Shown: positions 12,232-25,019 of the stretch, piece by piece
Layout: the number at the start of each line of letters is the position of its first letter
How positions within the stretch are numbered: the stretch's first letter is position 1
Source of the DNA: Effrenium voratum
Taxonomy: Eukaryota > Sar > Dinophyceae > Suessiales > Symbiodiniaceae
DNA: 64,000 bases
Assembly: GCA_963377175.1 (NCBI GenBank)
Contig: CAUJNA010000839.1
Location: 2,501-66,500, forward strand
Direction of reading: 5' to 3'
Position numbers and translations under genes: made by a program
The notes under the pieces: model-generated
The model's database searches: none
What the model was told of the DNA's origin: nothing
The model's input: the letters and a program-made list of their open reading frames with translations, nothing else

Positions 12232-12345
12232 TCGGTTGCTTTCTGCTCCCCCGCTGAAAGTTTAACTTTTAGTGGTTTAACGGAAAACCCATTCGGTGGC
12301 AAAAGTTCTCAAGTCCTAACAGCCCTTGGCAAAATGCACCAAAGA
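12232..12345. repeat. Dispersed repeat family 5
   Basis: Same order of blocks as 7689-7804 (GCTGAAAGTTTAACTTTTAG, GGCAAAATGCACCAAAG), high identity. Confidence 0.8.
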
Positions 12346-12504
12346 AACAACAACTAGGACCAAAAATTGCGTAACCCCTCCTGTTTAATTTTGAGCCACA
12401 CCCACATCCAAAGTTTTCTATCCAAGCAAAATGCACCAAAGTTTTCTCGGTTGTTCTTTCCCCCCCGAACTTGGAGAAACACGTCTCCGGCCGCGGCGCT
12501 TCTC

Positions 12505-12567
12505 CTCCGGCCCGCCGCAGAGATAATTGAAGAAGCCCTCCGGAGGGTGCGCCTGGCCGAGGAAGGT
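12505..12567 (-). CDS. Exon of an unidentified gene (T-F-L-G-Q-A-H-P-P-E-G-F-F)
   Basis: TTGCAG|ACC acceptor and GAG|GAGAAG (GA) donor, 21 codons, phase 0. It lies downstream of the exons at 14.55 and 13.03 kb, with compatible phases. Confidence 0.5.
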
Positions 12568-12980
12568 CTGCAAGGCGGTCCCAGGATACTCGAATGGATT
12601 CTTTGGATGCAGGGCCCCTTCCAAAGAGTATGCTTGGAAAAATGTGAACACGACTTTGCTCCTTTGCTCCACTTGAAGACTTTTGCAACACCAGCTCATG
12701 TTCTCAGCCCCAAGCTGAAGGCCACATGTTCTTCTTGGAGGTTGTGGCTTGAGAAGAGTGCCTTTGCAAGGGTCTCACTGCATCCGCCCAAAAATGGAAA
12801 TGAGCAGGTGGGGGTGGGGGGGGTGGGGTGCCAATTCGGTTGTTTTGGGCCAAAGAGAACCCACAAGCCGAAACCCATTTTGTATAAATCACTTCCCTCC
12901 TTGAGACACTTCCAGGGGGAAGTGGGTGGGGGGGGGGGGAGGTGGGACCCACCCCGGCTCCATGGGCGTTCGCCATTCGC

Positions 12981-13034
12981 CTCCCCCGGGCGAGACTGGA
13001 ACTGCACCACCAGCAGGTCGGCCAACTCGAAGAG
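12981..13034 (-). CDS. Exon of an unidentified gene (L-F-E-L-A-D-L-L-V-V-Q-F)
   Basis: CCACAG|CTC acceptor, GAG|GCGAAT donor, 18 codons, phase 0 at both ends. The peptide continues Q-S-R-P-G-E. Confidence 0.5.
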
Positions 13035-14217
13035 CTGTGGATCCACGGGGTATCCTGCCGGGCCGGAGGACGGACCAATGGGTCTAGGTCCTCCAAGGGA
13101 TAGAATAAGGGTACACTATTTTTCCTCAGTTGTCTATTTTAGTAGGGGAACCTCAAAAAAAAAGGAAGAAAAAAAGTGCGAAAGGGCACAAAAAGGGGAC
13201 CAAGGGTCGTTCAATGAGGGGCTTTCGAGGGGAAGCGGGTGGGGCTGCAGTTGTTGCCCCACGTACAGTGCAAACAACGCACATGTTAACCCAATAAGGG
13301 TGATCTGAATGGGGTACAGGATAGATGGGCTCCACTATGGTTTTAGCTTCTTTCTGGTCATTTGGCCGAATCCATTTGTCCAAAAGGAGACCAGTTTGGA
13401 CCCTCGAGGTTGCCCCCACCGTGTTGCTTCGCACGATTCCCTCCCTCCATCGCACCTACAGCCCCTGACACCCAGCAGTAACGATCACACACGCCAGCGC
13501 CTTTATGTTTTGCACAATCGATGGCTCAACTAGGGAGAAGGCGCACAAAACTCCTGGCCCGCCGAATCCATTCAAAGTTCCACTCCCGGCTCCTGCGCTC
13601 TGCTCACAAAGAGGGTGCTAGGGGAGGCCGAGAAGCAACGAACGCGCTCTACAAACATAGAACAGCGCCGTCGAACCAAAGGAGAACGCCCCAAAAACCC
13701 GCGGCGATCCAGCCCGATCCGGCGAGAAATGCTGCGATGTGCTACTGTTCTAGACGCTGACATTGGCGAAGCTTTACGATGCTTTCCTCTGCCCTCAGAT
13801 GTGAGCAGTCTATTCTTTGAAATCTGTGCCTTTTCGCCCGGATGCCCCGTTCACCTAGCACTCAAATTCGAAAAATGGCTTGCATAGAGCTCCGCCCCTC
13901 CAACCGCGAGCGAAGCCAACTCGATCCTGGGATGGACTCCGAAGCCGCGCGGCTTAACGGCAAACCATCCTTACCCCTGCCAACAATCACCATCTGAGAC
14001 GTCAACCGATTTTTCTTCCGACGGCGTGTTCACCCGGCCGTCCCCCAGAAACCAGGCAATGCCAAAGCGGCCTCGCCACGATTTGCGGCCCTTCATAGAT
14101 ATTTGCCTTAGAACATCCATCCTTCTTTTTGAAACAAACGACTTCGCGCGCCCGAACCCAACGCTTTCAGGTGGGGAAAAGCTTCGGATGGAATCTACAG
14201 TCGTATAGGGTTTGTGT

Positions 14218-14257
14218 TTTAATATTATTATTATTATTATTATTACTATTATTATTA

Positions 14258-14314
<57 letters not shown>

Positions 14315-14385
14315 TACTATTATTATCAGTTATTATCAATATTACTGTTATTATCATTATCATTATTATCATTGTTATCATTATT
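14218..14385. repeat. (ATT)n microsatellite
   Basis: About 165 bp of ATT/ATC trinucleotide. Confidence 0.95.
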
Positions 14386-14517
14386 TTTGGGGGTTTGGGT
14401 CTAGGGTGGGAAAAAAACGCTGACATGCCAAGAACAAAGAACAAGTCCGACTTCGTCCCCCCTGCCCGACCACCCGGCCGCCCGGCCCGACCAAACCGCA
14501 CCTTTCTTCGCATTGGC

Positions 14518-14593
14518 CTGGAGCAGCGTCGAGAAGTGGCGCCAGAGCTCCAGATCTTGGCAACTGAAGGCGCTGGGGATCGGGACCTCGCAC
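14518..14593 (-). CDS. Exon of an unidentified gene (C-E-V-P-I-P-S-A-F)
   Basis: CTTCAG|G acceptor and CAG|GCCAAT donor. Twenty-five codons: C-E-V-P-I-P-S-A-F-S-C-Q-D-L-E-L-W-R-H-F, then S-T-L-L-Q. It ends in phase 0, matching the exon at 13034. It may continue the gene starting at 17122. Confidence 0.55.
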
Positions 14594-17051
14594 CTGAAGC
14601 GGAATGAAAAAAAAATGTCTCTTTCGAGGGTGCACTCCCCTTTTGGGGTTGCTTTGAAAGGGACGCCAAAAAGAGAACCACCATTGTATACAGCTATATA
14701 TATATATGTATAGATGCAGGGAAAGACTAACCCATATGAATATTTAACGCCCCTGTAAATCAAACAGAAACCCCCAATTCGTCGACCCCTGACTCCAGCT
14801 CGTTTTCTTTTCTGGGATCCTCTGACTCCAAAGCTTTGCCTCCCGATGTCTGACCTGAGATTAATCAACCCGAGTTGGCAGTAATGGCCAGAACAGAAAA
14901 GTCAAACCCAATAAAATGAGTCTGGGGACTTGACCCGGAATTCATCAACAAATGACACAGTCTGGGCGTCAACCCTGGCTTTGCACCTTTGCACCTCAGC
15001 CTTTCTTTCTCTTTTTTTCAGGGGTCTCTTCTCAACCTCTGACTCCAACTTTTTCTCTGGCGTTCTTCCCTGCCTCCATTCCCTGCTTCCGAAAGAAATT
15101 CCCCAAGGTTCAAACCGCCATGAAGTCAAAGGAATTTGCTCTAGCCACAATGATTTGCCTCAGGAATTTCATCCAAATTGGGTCAACCATTCTTCTCATG
15201 GGGGTTGAACCCTAGGGTCGCTCCCCACCTTCCGGACAGCCTTGGGTTAGTTTCTCAAGCCATCCGTCTTCTCCAAACCCAGAGCTTGTTTGGCTGGTGC
15301 AGAAAAAGGATCCCTGAAAAGAATGGGGAAGCTACCCCCAGACCTAGTCACTTCACGATCCGGCCAGAGAAAATGAAAACCATGTTCCGACTTCACTAAA
15401 TTCATGAAGAAATCTAGCTAGAAGTTGAAACTGTGCGAATTCCGGCAGGGCCTGGAATTCGCTGTGGAAAGCTCCAGTCACTTGCAAACTGATCTTCACA
15501 CTCCTTGGTATGGGCTTGCAAAACAAAAGTTCTTTGCAGCCCCCAAACCTAAAAATTGAACAGAACCAAAAACCTTCCAAAAAAAAGAACTTGCCAAGAA
15601 CCGGAAAGTGATGCCTGCCCTGGTCGAAATTTGGTCACTTGCTCCAGTCTCCAAGCCGGAAGCTGATAAGCGGATCCGGATCCTGGTAAATCCGGTGGTT
15701 TTAGGGTACCGTGAAATGCCGATTCTGAGAACAAGAGGTATCCCGTCAGCCCGTCAGATGGCTTTTCCTTGGTGTCGCTCGTGGATTAACCGGAATTCTT
15801 TCCAGAAGTGTAGGACCCCTCCTATTCATCGACCAAGCGTTTTGCAGTCTGGGGGGTTCATCTGGACAACCCGAATTTGCGCCAGAGGCAGAGTTTGTTC
15901 CTTTCAGGGTTGAAGTTCTGAAGGGGCAACCCATCGGACATGAAGGCCAAACACAAGCGTTTACTTGTCTGACCCCTTTTCACTTTTCAGGGGCATAAAA
16001 GGGAGGCAAACATCAAAAAAAGTAAAGCTCCTTACATCAAGAGTCTTCTTGAGGGTCGGTTTCCCAATGAAACCCTCTACAAGGAGAAAAAAAAGAAAAA
16101 AATGGAAAACCAAACCGGGGCCCAACCCTACAAAAACGCCAGGCTCAATGTGACTCGGTGGGGGGGGGGGGAGGGTTGGACCCCTGGAGAACTTCGACTG
16201 GTTCCGGAGCCGAAGGAGCCCGCCGAAGGAGCCATCAGCCTTGGCCAAGAAACCCGGCGGTGTCCCTTGTTGGGCTCCCTTGAAACCCAGCTGAAAAGGG
16301 AACCCTCGGGGGGAAAAAAAAGAAGCGAACACAAAAAATGCTGAAAAAAATGAGAAGAAAAAAAAACACAAAAAAGGCTGAAAGGATACCCTCGGAGAAA
16401 AAGACAGGAACACAGACTCAAATGGTCGTGCCTGAAAGGGTTCCCTCCAACTTGGCCTCCTGCCATCCAAAGGGGCCACGCCCGAGAAAGTGGAGAGGCT
16501 CGCGGCAAAATGATGCCGGAAAGCTCTGGGTGCCATTTGGGTCTGAACCAAAAGAACCGACCTTCCGGGTGTTGGGAACGAACCGGAAGGGGAGTCGGGA
16601 GTCCCGAATCAAGGACACTCTTTTTCGGGGATGGTCTTTTTCGGGGTCGTTCCATGTCTCATTCCCTTCCCTGAGCACCAGCAAGAAAAAGGGGGGGAAG
16701 TTTGGGACCCCTCCCCCCCTCCCCCCCCTTTTCCCCCCCCCGCCCCGGCTTTCTTGAATGCCTGCCAGCCCCGCAACTTCCTGGACTCCGGTGCCTGCCA
16801 AGTCTTCCTTGTCAGGCCAAAGTAGGCCTGACAAACCATGGGCTTCACCGGTGTCACTGAGGCAAAGGACAATCACCTTGGCCGAGGAAGGCACCTGCCT
16901 TCCTAAAAATGCGAAACGCTGGCACTTGCTGCTTTGTTGTAAGACTAGGGGGCCCGAAAATATCTAGGGGGGGTTCCTAGTGGCTTCCTCTTAGAACCAA
17001 CCAAGCACAAAGAAGAAGAAACAAACTCAAGTAAGTCGCTGCGCCCGACCC

Positions 17052-17122
17052 CGACTATACTCCGCCACCGCTGCGGCCGAAGCGGCCAGGGACACTGCGA
17101 GGAGCGAGAGGATTAACGCCAT
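17052..17122 (-). CDS. First exon of a secretory or membrane protein gene: signal peptide
   Basis: From the ATG at 17122 the frame reads M-A-L-I-L-S-L-L-A-V-S-L-A-A-S-A-A-A-V-A, a textbook signal peptide (hydrophobic core, small residues before a likely cleavage at A-V-A or A-A-A), then E-Y-S-R-G-R. A GC donor (CGG|GCGCAG) ends the exon. An AG preceded by ACACATT, 40 or so bases upstream, is a candidate spliced-leader acceptor. An out-of-frame six-codon upstream reading frame (M-A-R-S-W-R-stop) overlaps the start. Confidence 0.6.
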
Positions 17123-17920
17123 GAGCGCGCCATGCTGCCCGCCCGAGGGCGGGGCCTAATGTGTAGAGGGGAATTACATGGGAAACCACCCCGGAACATG
17201 TTCCAAACCCATGTTTCCATTTACCAGGGTTCCATTTTGGGTACATGTTTTTGACCCACAGCCACAAATCCAAACCACCAATGAGGGGGAAGCTGAATAA
17301 AGCTGGCATTTGTCTAGTTTGGGAGAAAACAAATACTGGCGGCCTAGGGTCTCGACCGCTCTAAACACGAGCTCTGCGGGTCGCGGGTGGCTGACCGCCC
17401 CTGCAGCTAACGTAAGGGGCGTCCTTTGTTCCGTTCGCTGAAGCCCCCCCAGAAAGCATTCAAACATATCCAGAAATGATAGATTCCCTTTACAACCAGC
17501 AGGGGAAAATAAACCACATTCTTAAGGCAATGGAAGATTCTGTTGAGGTTCGGCACCCTTTCTGGGGCTGGCTAAGAAAAACACCACCAAATCGTGTGGG
17601 CATCCTATTCAAACACACGCCCATGCACTCAGGAAACCTTATATAGGCCCCTCTAAACTGTGAGACAGGGATCCAAAATCCGCTAATCCCGGTTTCGCAG
17701 CGGGCCTTCAGGGAAAGACCCGCAAGCCTCCTAGTTGCCCTAAGCGATTCACCTGGTGAACATGTTGAACCCATGCCGGGGAAGCGTTCGCAAGGCACAA
17801 GCCCTTGTATTGTGAAGAACCTGTGCCGGAGCCAATGGGAAAGCCGGAGTTTCCAACATCTTTTCCACTCCTGAAGATGTCGCCGCTCTTGCCTGCATGT
17901 CTGCTCACTTTGGCATGCTC

Positions 17921-18118
17921 TCATGGCGCTACATCACGGATTTTGCCACAATATCGCAGTTCAAGTCCTTCAGGCGGACGCATCCGAAAGGACGCCTTTC
18001 CTCCAGCCCCTTTCTCCACCTTCGCTGGGGCATCTTCACCCCGCCCGCCCCGTGTCACCGGAGTTCCAGATCTGCGGGAGAACGCAAAATTCGGGAGTCT
18101 TGGCACCCGGCTTCCCAC
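17921..18118 (-). CDS. Possible terminal exon of the channel gene
   Basis: After CCCGCAG| the frame is open to a TGA at 17921 and contains F-R-M-R-P-P-E-G-L-E-L-R-Y-C-G-K-I. It lies in the right order, 0.8 kb before the next start exon. Assignment to the channel is conjecture. Confidence 0.3.
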   Translation of the reverse strand: MGSRVPRLPNFAFSRRSGTPVTRGGRGEDAPAKVEKGAGGKASFRMRPPEGLELRYCGKIRDVAP

Positions 18119-18486
18119 GAAAATCCAGGACCGTTTCGCAGGGACGCAGGAAGCTTGCCCCTAAAAGCAACAATTCGTTGCTAGCCTCTGACAGTAACAA
18201 GTATCTAGGTTGCAACAAGCAAGGTCTCCTGCACCTCGGCCGAGGGGGCCGAGGCTGGCCTGTGGACCGCGGTAGCACCGAAAGTCACGGTGAGAATGCG
18301 AGAATGATTGGCGCGAGCCGCGTTCTCTCAGGGCAATCATGACAGCAAATGAGGTCCAGAACTGGCTCTCTCTTGCTGAACCTTCCCTGGCAGGTTGCCA
18401 ACTGTGTCCTTCCCTTTCAGCCAGGTCACTGGAGCTAAATTGTCAGTCCGTGTGCGCATGTGTCTGCATGCATGTGTGTCTCTGCG

Positions 18487-18800
18487 TGCATGGAAGGATG
18501 GATGAAAGAAGATGGGAGAGGATGGAAGAGGATGGAAGAGGATGAAGAGGATGGAAGAGGATGGAAGAGGATGGAAGGGGATGGAAGGGAAGGATAGAAG
18601 GGTGGACGGAAGCAAGGATGGATGGATGCATGGATGCATGGATGCATGGATCCATGGATGCATGGATGTGCATGGATGCATGGTTGTGCATGGAGGCATG
18701 GATGGATGGATTTATGAATGGAATAATGGATAGATGGACGGATGCATGGATGCATGGATGCATGGATGCATGGATGCATGGATGTGTGGCTGCACATGTG
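18487..18800. repeat. GGATGGAAGA / GGATGCAT minisatellite
   Basis: Two successive repeat types: GGATGGAAGA-like units to about 18600, then GGATGCAT-like octamers to about 18790. Confidence 0.9.
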
Positions 18801-19397
18801 CAAGTATGCCTACACACAGCTGATGTATGTGCATGCATCCATGTCCATAACTGCATTATATAATGTGTACACGCCCTTGATGCATTGTTATGTGCATTCG
18901 TGCATGCCGATACCAGAATGCATCCATGCATGCATGTCATTTCTGTGTGGCTATACTGCCTGCATGTGCACATTAAACAGACATGTGCGACGTAAATACG
19001 CGTCGTGCAACACATGATGCCACCAGGAAAAACGCCCCAAGAAACGGTGTAAAAGGAGCCTCTTCTCATGGGATGCCTGGAAGGCGCTCCGATCGCTTGC
19101 AGCCTTCAGGATTAGACGAAGGCATCCCAAAATTTGTGATTCTCGGGGTTGATTCCCCCTTCTTTTCAACCATCGTTCTTTTCAAGAACCGGATCTGTTT
19201 CCCCTGAGTTTGTGATGGTTTCCTGATAAGAAGGATCTCTGGAAAGAATGGGGAAGGTACCCCTACAGTGATCGAGCCCATTCGGGCCGCCGAAAAATCT
19301 GACTGCCGACGTCCATCAGCCGAGCGGAACTCATTCCTATACGAGGAATCTGTGTCCAGGCCAGGAGAGGTGGGACCTCCAAAACACATTGACTCAG

Positions 19398-19495
19398 TCG
19401 GTTGCTTTCTGCTCCCCTGCTAAAAGTTTAACTGTTGGAGGTTTAATGGAAAAAACTAATTGGCAAAAAAGAAAAAAGAAATAACATCCCTTAAG
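19398..19495. repeat. Dispersed repeat family 5
   Basis: CGGTTGCTTTCTGCTCCCC and CTGCTAAAAGTTTAACTG match the family; the 3' part is diverged. Confidence 0.7.
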
Positions 19496-20729
19496 GGGCT
19501 GGTAAGGAAGCCCACACGCAGAATGCGCAAAAGCCAAGGCCATTTAGGGCCATGACACTAAGTCACTAAGCACCGGCAATTCGTCGGTGGAGTGAGAACT
19601 GGGTGCCAAAACGATTCAGCGGTTCTCTCAAAACGGGGGTCGATTCTGTCGACACCTTCTCGACAAAGTTGGAGCACACCTCCAAGAGAAAGCCGTGACA
19701 CCGTTGCAGACTTTGCCCATAAGGTAGTCTACAAAGGACTGCCCTGTCTCAGAATGGCGGTCTCCAAATGGTCTGAGTCTAGCTTTCTTTGCGGTTCCCT
19801 TTAAGAACCAACCAGAAGGGCTTGGTTTTTGAGACACCCCCCACCATTCGCGGGCTACGGAAAATGGGCAAAAATGTTGGCGTCACGTTGCCAAAAACTC
19901 GAACGATTTGTGGCTACAATTTTAGCCACACAGGCGCCTTGGCAACTCATTGTTGGCCCGCATGGCACCAAAAAGCCGCCCACAAGCCGGACAGGCGCGA
20001 AGAAGTACTCGGCACGGCGGTTTCGGTCCAACTCGGCTCGGCGCTCCCTTCGAACCGATTGGGCCCCCAAGCACCCAGCCTGCATTTGCACCCCACAACC
20101 GCCGGGTTCCCGCAAAAAACCATTCGACCTGGGCCGACTTGCGGCGTTGCGCCGACTTCGCTTGAGACGAGGGCACTCGTTCAGGGCGTGGGCACCACGG
20201 CCTTCGGCTTCTTGGACTTTCTTTTCCGCGATCGTCTCCGGCAACAGCAGCGGACCTGACCCCCGGAGAACAAGGGGGGAGCCCGGCGAGTGCCGGAGAA
20301 AAAAAGTGGCGGCGTGGTAAACGGGCTGCGTGGGTGCTTCAATGCGTTTCCTCGCGTGGTTCAAAATGGGTGCTGAAACGTACGTGAAGCAAGCGTTGAA
20401 ACGTGTTTTTGTTTTTATCAACAGTGTCCGCCAATGTGTGCGGATTTGTTTGGTCAGTTTCGGCCCACCCAAAAAACCACCTGCTTTACAAGGGGATCCT
20501 CTAAACCATCTGGTACAGGTCATGTGCTGACTGACCCAAATTGTCCTATTCAGGGACCCCGCTCAAACCTGTTCAAACAAGAGAGGGTTGCCATTGTCAT
20601 TCTTCGGCCAGCTTCCGGCCGCGGGTTTGACCCGCGGCCATGTGCAAAGCTGCTGGTTTAATGCACCAGGGCTTCGATTTTCAAACCCAAACGACCAGTC
20701 CAAACCACCAATTATTAGCCCTTGATTGT

Positions 20730-20845
20730 GGCTCAAACCCCGTACCCCCAGTGAACATCCCACTCCCCCACTAAATTAGGTTCTAAAATAGGTGGGTGAA
20801 TTCACCTGCCCCAAAACGGGATCCCATTCAATCTGACCCATGGCC
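20730..20845. mobile_element. MITE-like element, family 4
   Basis: Shares CCGTACCCCCAGTGAACATCC and ATAGGTGGGTGAATTCACCT with the other copies; its right end reads TCTGACCCATGG. Confidence 0.65.
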
Positions 20846-20873
20846 ACACGTCTCCCGACGTCCCAACCCTCGC

Positions 20874-20964
20874 CTTGAGCGTCTGGGCCCCGTCGCCCAC
20901 TGCCTTGGCCACAGCGCTGGCCCCGGCCGCGGCCGCCGCGAAGGACGGGGAGGCGGAGGGGCGG
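20874..20964 (-). CDS. Possible C-terminal channel exon, Ala-rich
   Basis: A CTCAG| acceptor and an AAG|GCGAGG donor frame R-P-S-A-S-P-S-F-A-A-A-A-A-G-A-S, then A-V-A-K-A-V-G-D-G-A. Low complexity but consistent with this gene's strand and splice pattern. Confidence 0.4.
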
Positions 20965-22301
20965 CTGAGCAAACTCGCCTCGCAGGCGAGGCGAGGCCCG
21001 CTGCTTTAGAATATCTCGAAACACGTGCAGGCTTTGCCAAGGCATGTCCTTCTTCAGACAGAGAAGCACGCTGTGCTTTTTGAATGAGACAAGCTGTGCT
21101 TGGGAGCACATTTCAGTGAAATTCAGCTGCAACCAAGAGTGACAAGCTGTGCTAAATTCATCGGTTCAGTTACCACAATGAAATCAAAGGGGGGAATTGT
21201 ATATCCATCTCTAGCAAAACGAAACGAAGGCACTTCAAAGGACCTTATGTACCCTTCAAGCATCTCATCCAAATCGGGTCAATCATTATTTTATTTTTGT
21301 TAATTGGGGGCCAAGGGTTCGGGGGTTGCATCGGCATTTCCCGTGCTTGAAGGCCCACATGTAGCCACAAGGGAAATGTAGGGAGCGCTGGCCTGTGCAG
21401 GTTATAGCCCCTTTTTTTTGCGGTTCCCTACAAACGGGGGAGGGGGGGTGTTTTGTGGAGGGTGACCTGCCTTGAGTGATTGCAAGGGAAACCAAAGGGA
21501 AACCATCCAGTTTGAAATCCCCCGAATCATCCCCAAAAAGAGACAAAAACGAATGGCTCCTTGTTCTTGAAAAATATTTCCGGGGTTGCCATGTTCTTTG
21601 AAAGCCAAGCGAATGTCCCGATTTCAGCCAGCGAACTTCCCCGCGTTCGGGGGGCAGAAAAATGTGTGGGCCCCGTTTTTTTTGGGCCAACCTTCCCCAC
21701 CAAATCTCTACGAACTTATCGCAGGTCCCAAGCATGTACTCCTAGGTGCCCCTGCCTTAAAAATCAAAAAAAAACTCAGATCCATGGGTACGCACAAGCT
21801 AGAAAGCCAGATTTCCTAGTGGGAGATCAAGGGTACCTGTGCAGCACGTGGTTTGGCACCTAGATCCTGGGTTACTTTCCCCGTTCACTGGAGTTCAGCC
21901 GTTCAGTTGAGTTCACAACCTAGGCGGCTAGCCACTTACTAACTTGGCCGAACATCCAATCAGGGAACAACAAATGCTTCGGAGTTCCTTTTGATCTCCA
22001 TTTAAAAAACCACAAATAAGGTCAAAACAAAACAGGGTCCCTTTGTGTCGGTGTTGTTTGAGTTCTTCCTGGCCCCCGAATGACCTTGGGTAACTTCATC
22101 CCATGTAAAGGACCCTTTGAGCAACCCCATGTTTTTGCTGTTTTTTTCTCCTTCTCGGCCGCAGGAACCCGAAAAAGCGGCGATGGGTTTGGGCAAACCC
22201 CCCCGCCTGCCCCACGATACCGAAGAACCAGACATCCGACTTGTCCTGCTCCTCGTTCAGCGCATCCACGTAGCCTCATCATTTTGATCACTCCCTCGCT
22301 G

Positions 22302-22586
22302 ATGTTGACCCCAGATTAACAGGGATCCTTGCATTATACACCTGAACATTGCCTTGTAAATGGTTGCGTCCCTTTATTTTGGCGGAAAAAGCCATGTTTC
22401 AAATGGGCAAAATGTATCTTTTAAGGCCCTGATTAATAAACCCCTTTTATTACTTTTGGGGGTGGAGGCCCCTCCAAAAGTGATGAATCCCACTAAACCA
22501 GGGACACCGGGACCCATATCAATAAACAGGTTTTGTTTGTTGTTGTTTTTTTGTTTTTTTTCTTTTATTTTTTCGGGGTCAACATT
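22302..22586. mobile_element. MITE, family 1, interrupted by another repeat
   Basis: Left end ATGTTGACCCCAGATTAACA and right end TTCGGGGTCAACATT belong to family 1. Bases 22320-22432 match a different repeat also present at about 43188-43308 (shared GCATTATACACCTGAACATT). This is a nested insertion. Confidence 0.75.
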
Positions 22587-22779
22587 ATTGCCAAAGGTGC
22601 ATCCCAGAACTCCAGTCATATTCGCCAGAGGTGATCGATTCCTTTTAAACCCAACAAGAAAAAATAAAACATGTTCTTGAACAAACGGAAGCTCTTGAAG
22701 CCCAAAAAAGCTTCCCGGGCCTCGCGAAACACGGAGAAAGCCCACGCAAAAAACCGCCCAGGTTGAACCCTCGGCGCTC

Positions 22780-22820
22780 CGAGCCCTCATATTCGAGCTG
22801 CCCTGCGCGTAGAAGTGGGC
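22780..22820 (-). CDS. Possible channel exon after the cNBD
   Basis: A GGACAG|GCC acceptor in phase 0, as exon 18 requires. The peptide A-H-F-Y-A-Q-G-S-S-N-M-R resembles the 'A-x-x-Y-A' helix that follows the cNBD in related proteins. The donor is ambiguous. Confidence 0.35.
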
Positions 22821-23058
22821 CTGTCCACCGCAAAGCATCAGCTCGCTGGCTGCGGTGGTTTCTTTCCCCCAGTTCTACCAGAGCCAGGGGTCCAACTCAA
22901 CCAGGGCTGTCCTCAGGTCTTCCGCTAACAGTTCAACTTTTAGTGCATTCCATGGAATCTCCACTAAATAGAAGGCTAAAAGGCTAAGGGGATGGCTGGG
23001 AGCCACCAAGAAACCACCGCGATTTTCTTGGGATATCCGAAGCCACGTCCCAAACCAG

Positions 23059-23143
23059 GACTCCGATCGGTGGCTCCCTGAACCGCTCCCTCCGATCGGC
23101 AAATTTGAGCTCCGGGTCACGGCTCCCTTCCAACCACTACCTT
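23059..23143. repeat. Dispersed repeat family 7 (ACCAGRRCTCCRATCG)
   Basis: ACCAGGACTCCGATCGGTGGCTCC, GGCAAATTTG and CGGCTCCCTTCCAACC recur at 29553-29665, 4530-4630, 28779-28868 and in part at 38690-38755. Confidence 0.65.
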
Positions 23144-24166
23144 CTGTAGGCCCCGTGGGCCAACTGGAACTTGGGCGAGCCACTGGAGTGTTGTTTTGCG
23201 TGGGCTCCCTGGTTGCGGCTGTTGTTTGCTTTCTCGTTCGGGCTGCTTTTTGGTGGAGCCACCGCCGCCTCTGCTCGGGTTGTTGCCCAAAAACCTAAAA
23301 ACCTGGACTCTTGGACTCTTGGGCTCTTGGGCTGGCCCGGGTACCTAGGCTAGGGAATCATAGAACCGGACGAGCGGGGTCCCATTTTGAGAAAACCCCT
23401 TTGAGCGGAGAGCAAAAGAGGGGGGGTCTTTCTTGAGGGCTTGCTTTTGGTTGTAACGACCACCGAAAGGAAACCCATTTACACGTTTTGGTGGATCCGA
23501 ATTCTAAACGACGAGCCACCCGTCTTGGTGCTTCCTTTACTTCAGATTCGGGTCAAGTCATGCGAGCATCAGCCAGTTGGCACATGTTGTTGGCCTCTCG
23601 CGCCCAGCCATTTCTGAAGAGGTCGGACGGCGAACAAGACTTGCTGGTGCTCAGTAGGGAATGACCTTCCGGTTGCTGGGAATGAACCGGTGTTGGCGAT
23701 CTCCGAAGAAAGGAAACCCGGTCGGGGAATTGGAGATACATTTTCTTCGGATGCCCAGCGCACCAGCCAGAAAGTGCGGAACTCCCAAACCCAATCGGGG
23801 AATCGGAGATGTCCGCCGACATTGCTCGGCGTGTCGGATACCTAAGAGAGGATAGAGGATAACCCCCCCCCCTAACCCCCCCCCCGCCCGACGTCTATTA
23901 CGTAGGTTTTTGGGGGGGGGGGGTCCCCCACGTACCGCGCGGCAATTTGATGACGTTCCACTAAACGTAGTCTTCGGGGAGCCGGTGTCGCAAAACAGGG
24001 GTCCCAGGCTCGATTCCCCCTGCCGGCTTTTTTGCTGGCTTGGGCTTCCTGCATCCTTTTGCCGAAAATCTGGCAAAACTCTGTGTTTTTGGACATCCTC
24101 TTTGCGAAAACGCTAGAAAAACCGTGTATTTTGCGGGAAATACTGGGGAGCCAAGGGGAAGTGCAA

Positions 24167-24356
24167 GGATACATACATACATGCATACAGACATACATAC
24201 AGACAGACAGACAGACCTACATACATACATACATTACATGCATACATACATACATACTTACATTACATTACATTACATTACATTACATTACATTACATTA
24301 CATTACATTACATTACATTACATTACATTACATTACATTACATTACATTACATACA

Positions 24357-24387
<31 letters not shown>

Positions 24388-24513
24388 CATACATACATAC
24401 ATACATACATACATACATACATACATACATACATACATACATACATACATACATACATACATACATACATACATACATACATACATACATACATACATAC
24501 ATACATACATACA

Positions 24514-24544
<31 letters not shown>

Positions 24545-24683
24545 CATACATACATACATACATACATACATACATACATACATACATACATACATACATA
24601 CATACATACATACATACATACATACATACATACATACATACATACATACATACATACATACATACATACATACATTACATACA

Positions 24684-24714
<31 letters not shown>

Positions 24715-24988
24715 CATACATACATACATACATACATACATACATACATACATACATACATACATACATACATACATACATACATACATACATACATACA
24801 TACATACATACATACATACATACATACATACATACATACATACATACATACATACATACATACATACATACATACATACATACATACATACATACATACA
24901 TACATACATACATACATACATACATACATACATACATACATACATACATACATACATACATACATACATACATACATACATACATACA

Positions 24989-25019
<31 letters not shown>

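Noticed and set aside
12367..13308. 313-codon plus frame
   Set aside because: Chance opening across GC-rich exons on the other strand and repeat family 5; the plus-strand peptide has no domain pattern, while the minus strand shows splice-bounded exons.
18443..19069. 208-codon minus frame rich in Met-His-Pro
   Set aside because: Shadow of the GGATGCAT minisatellite.
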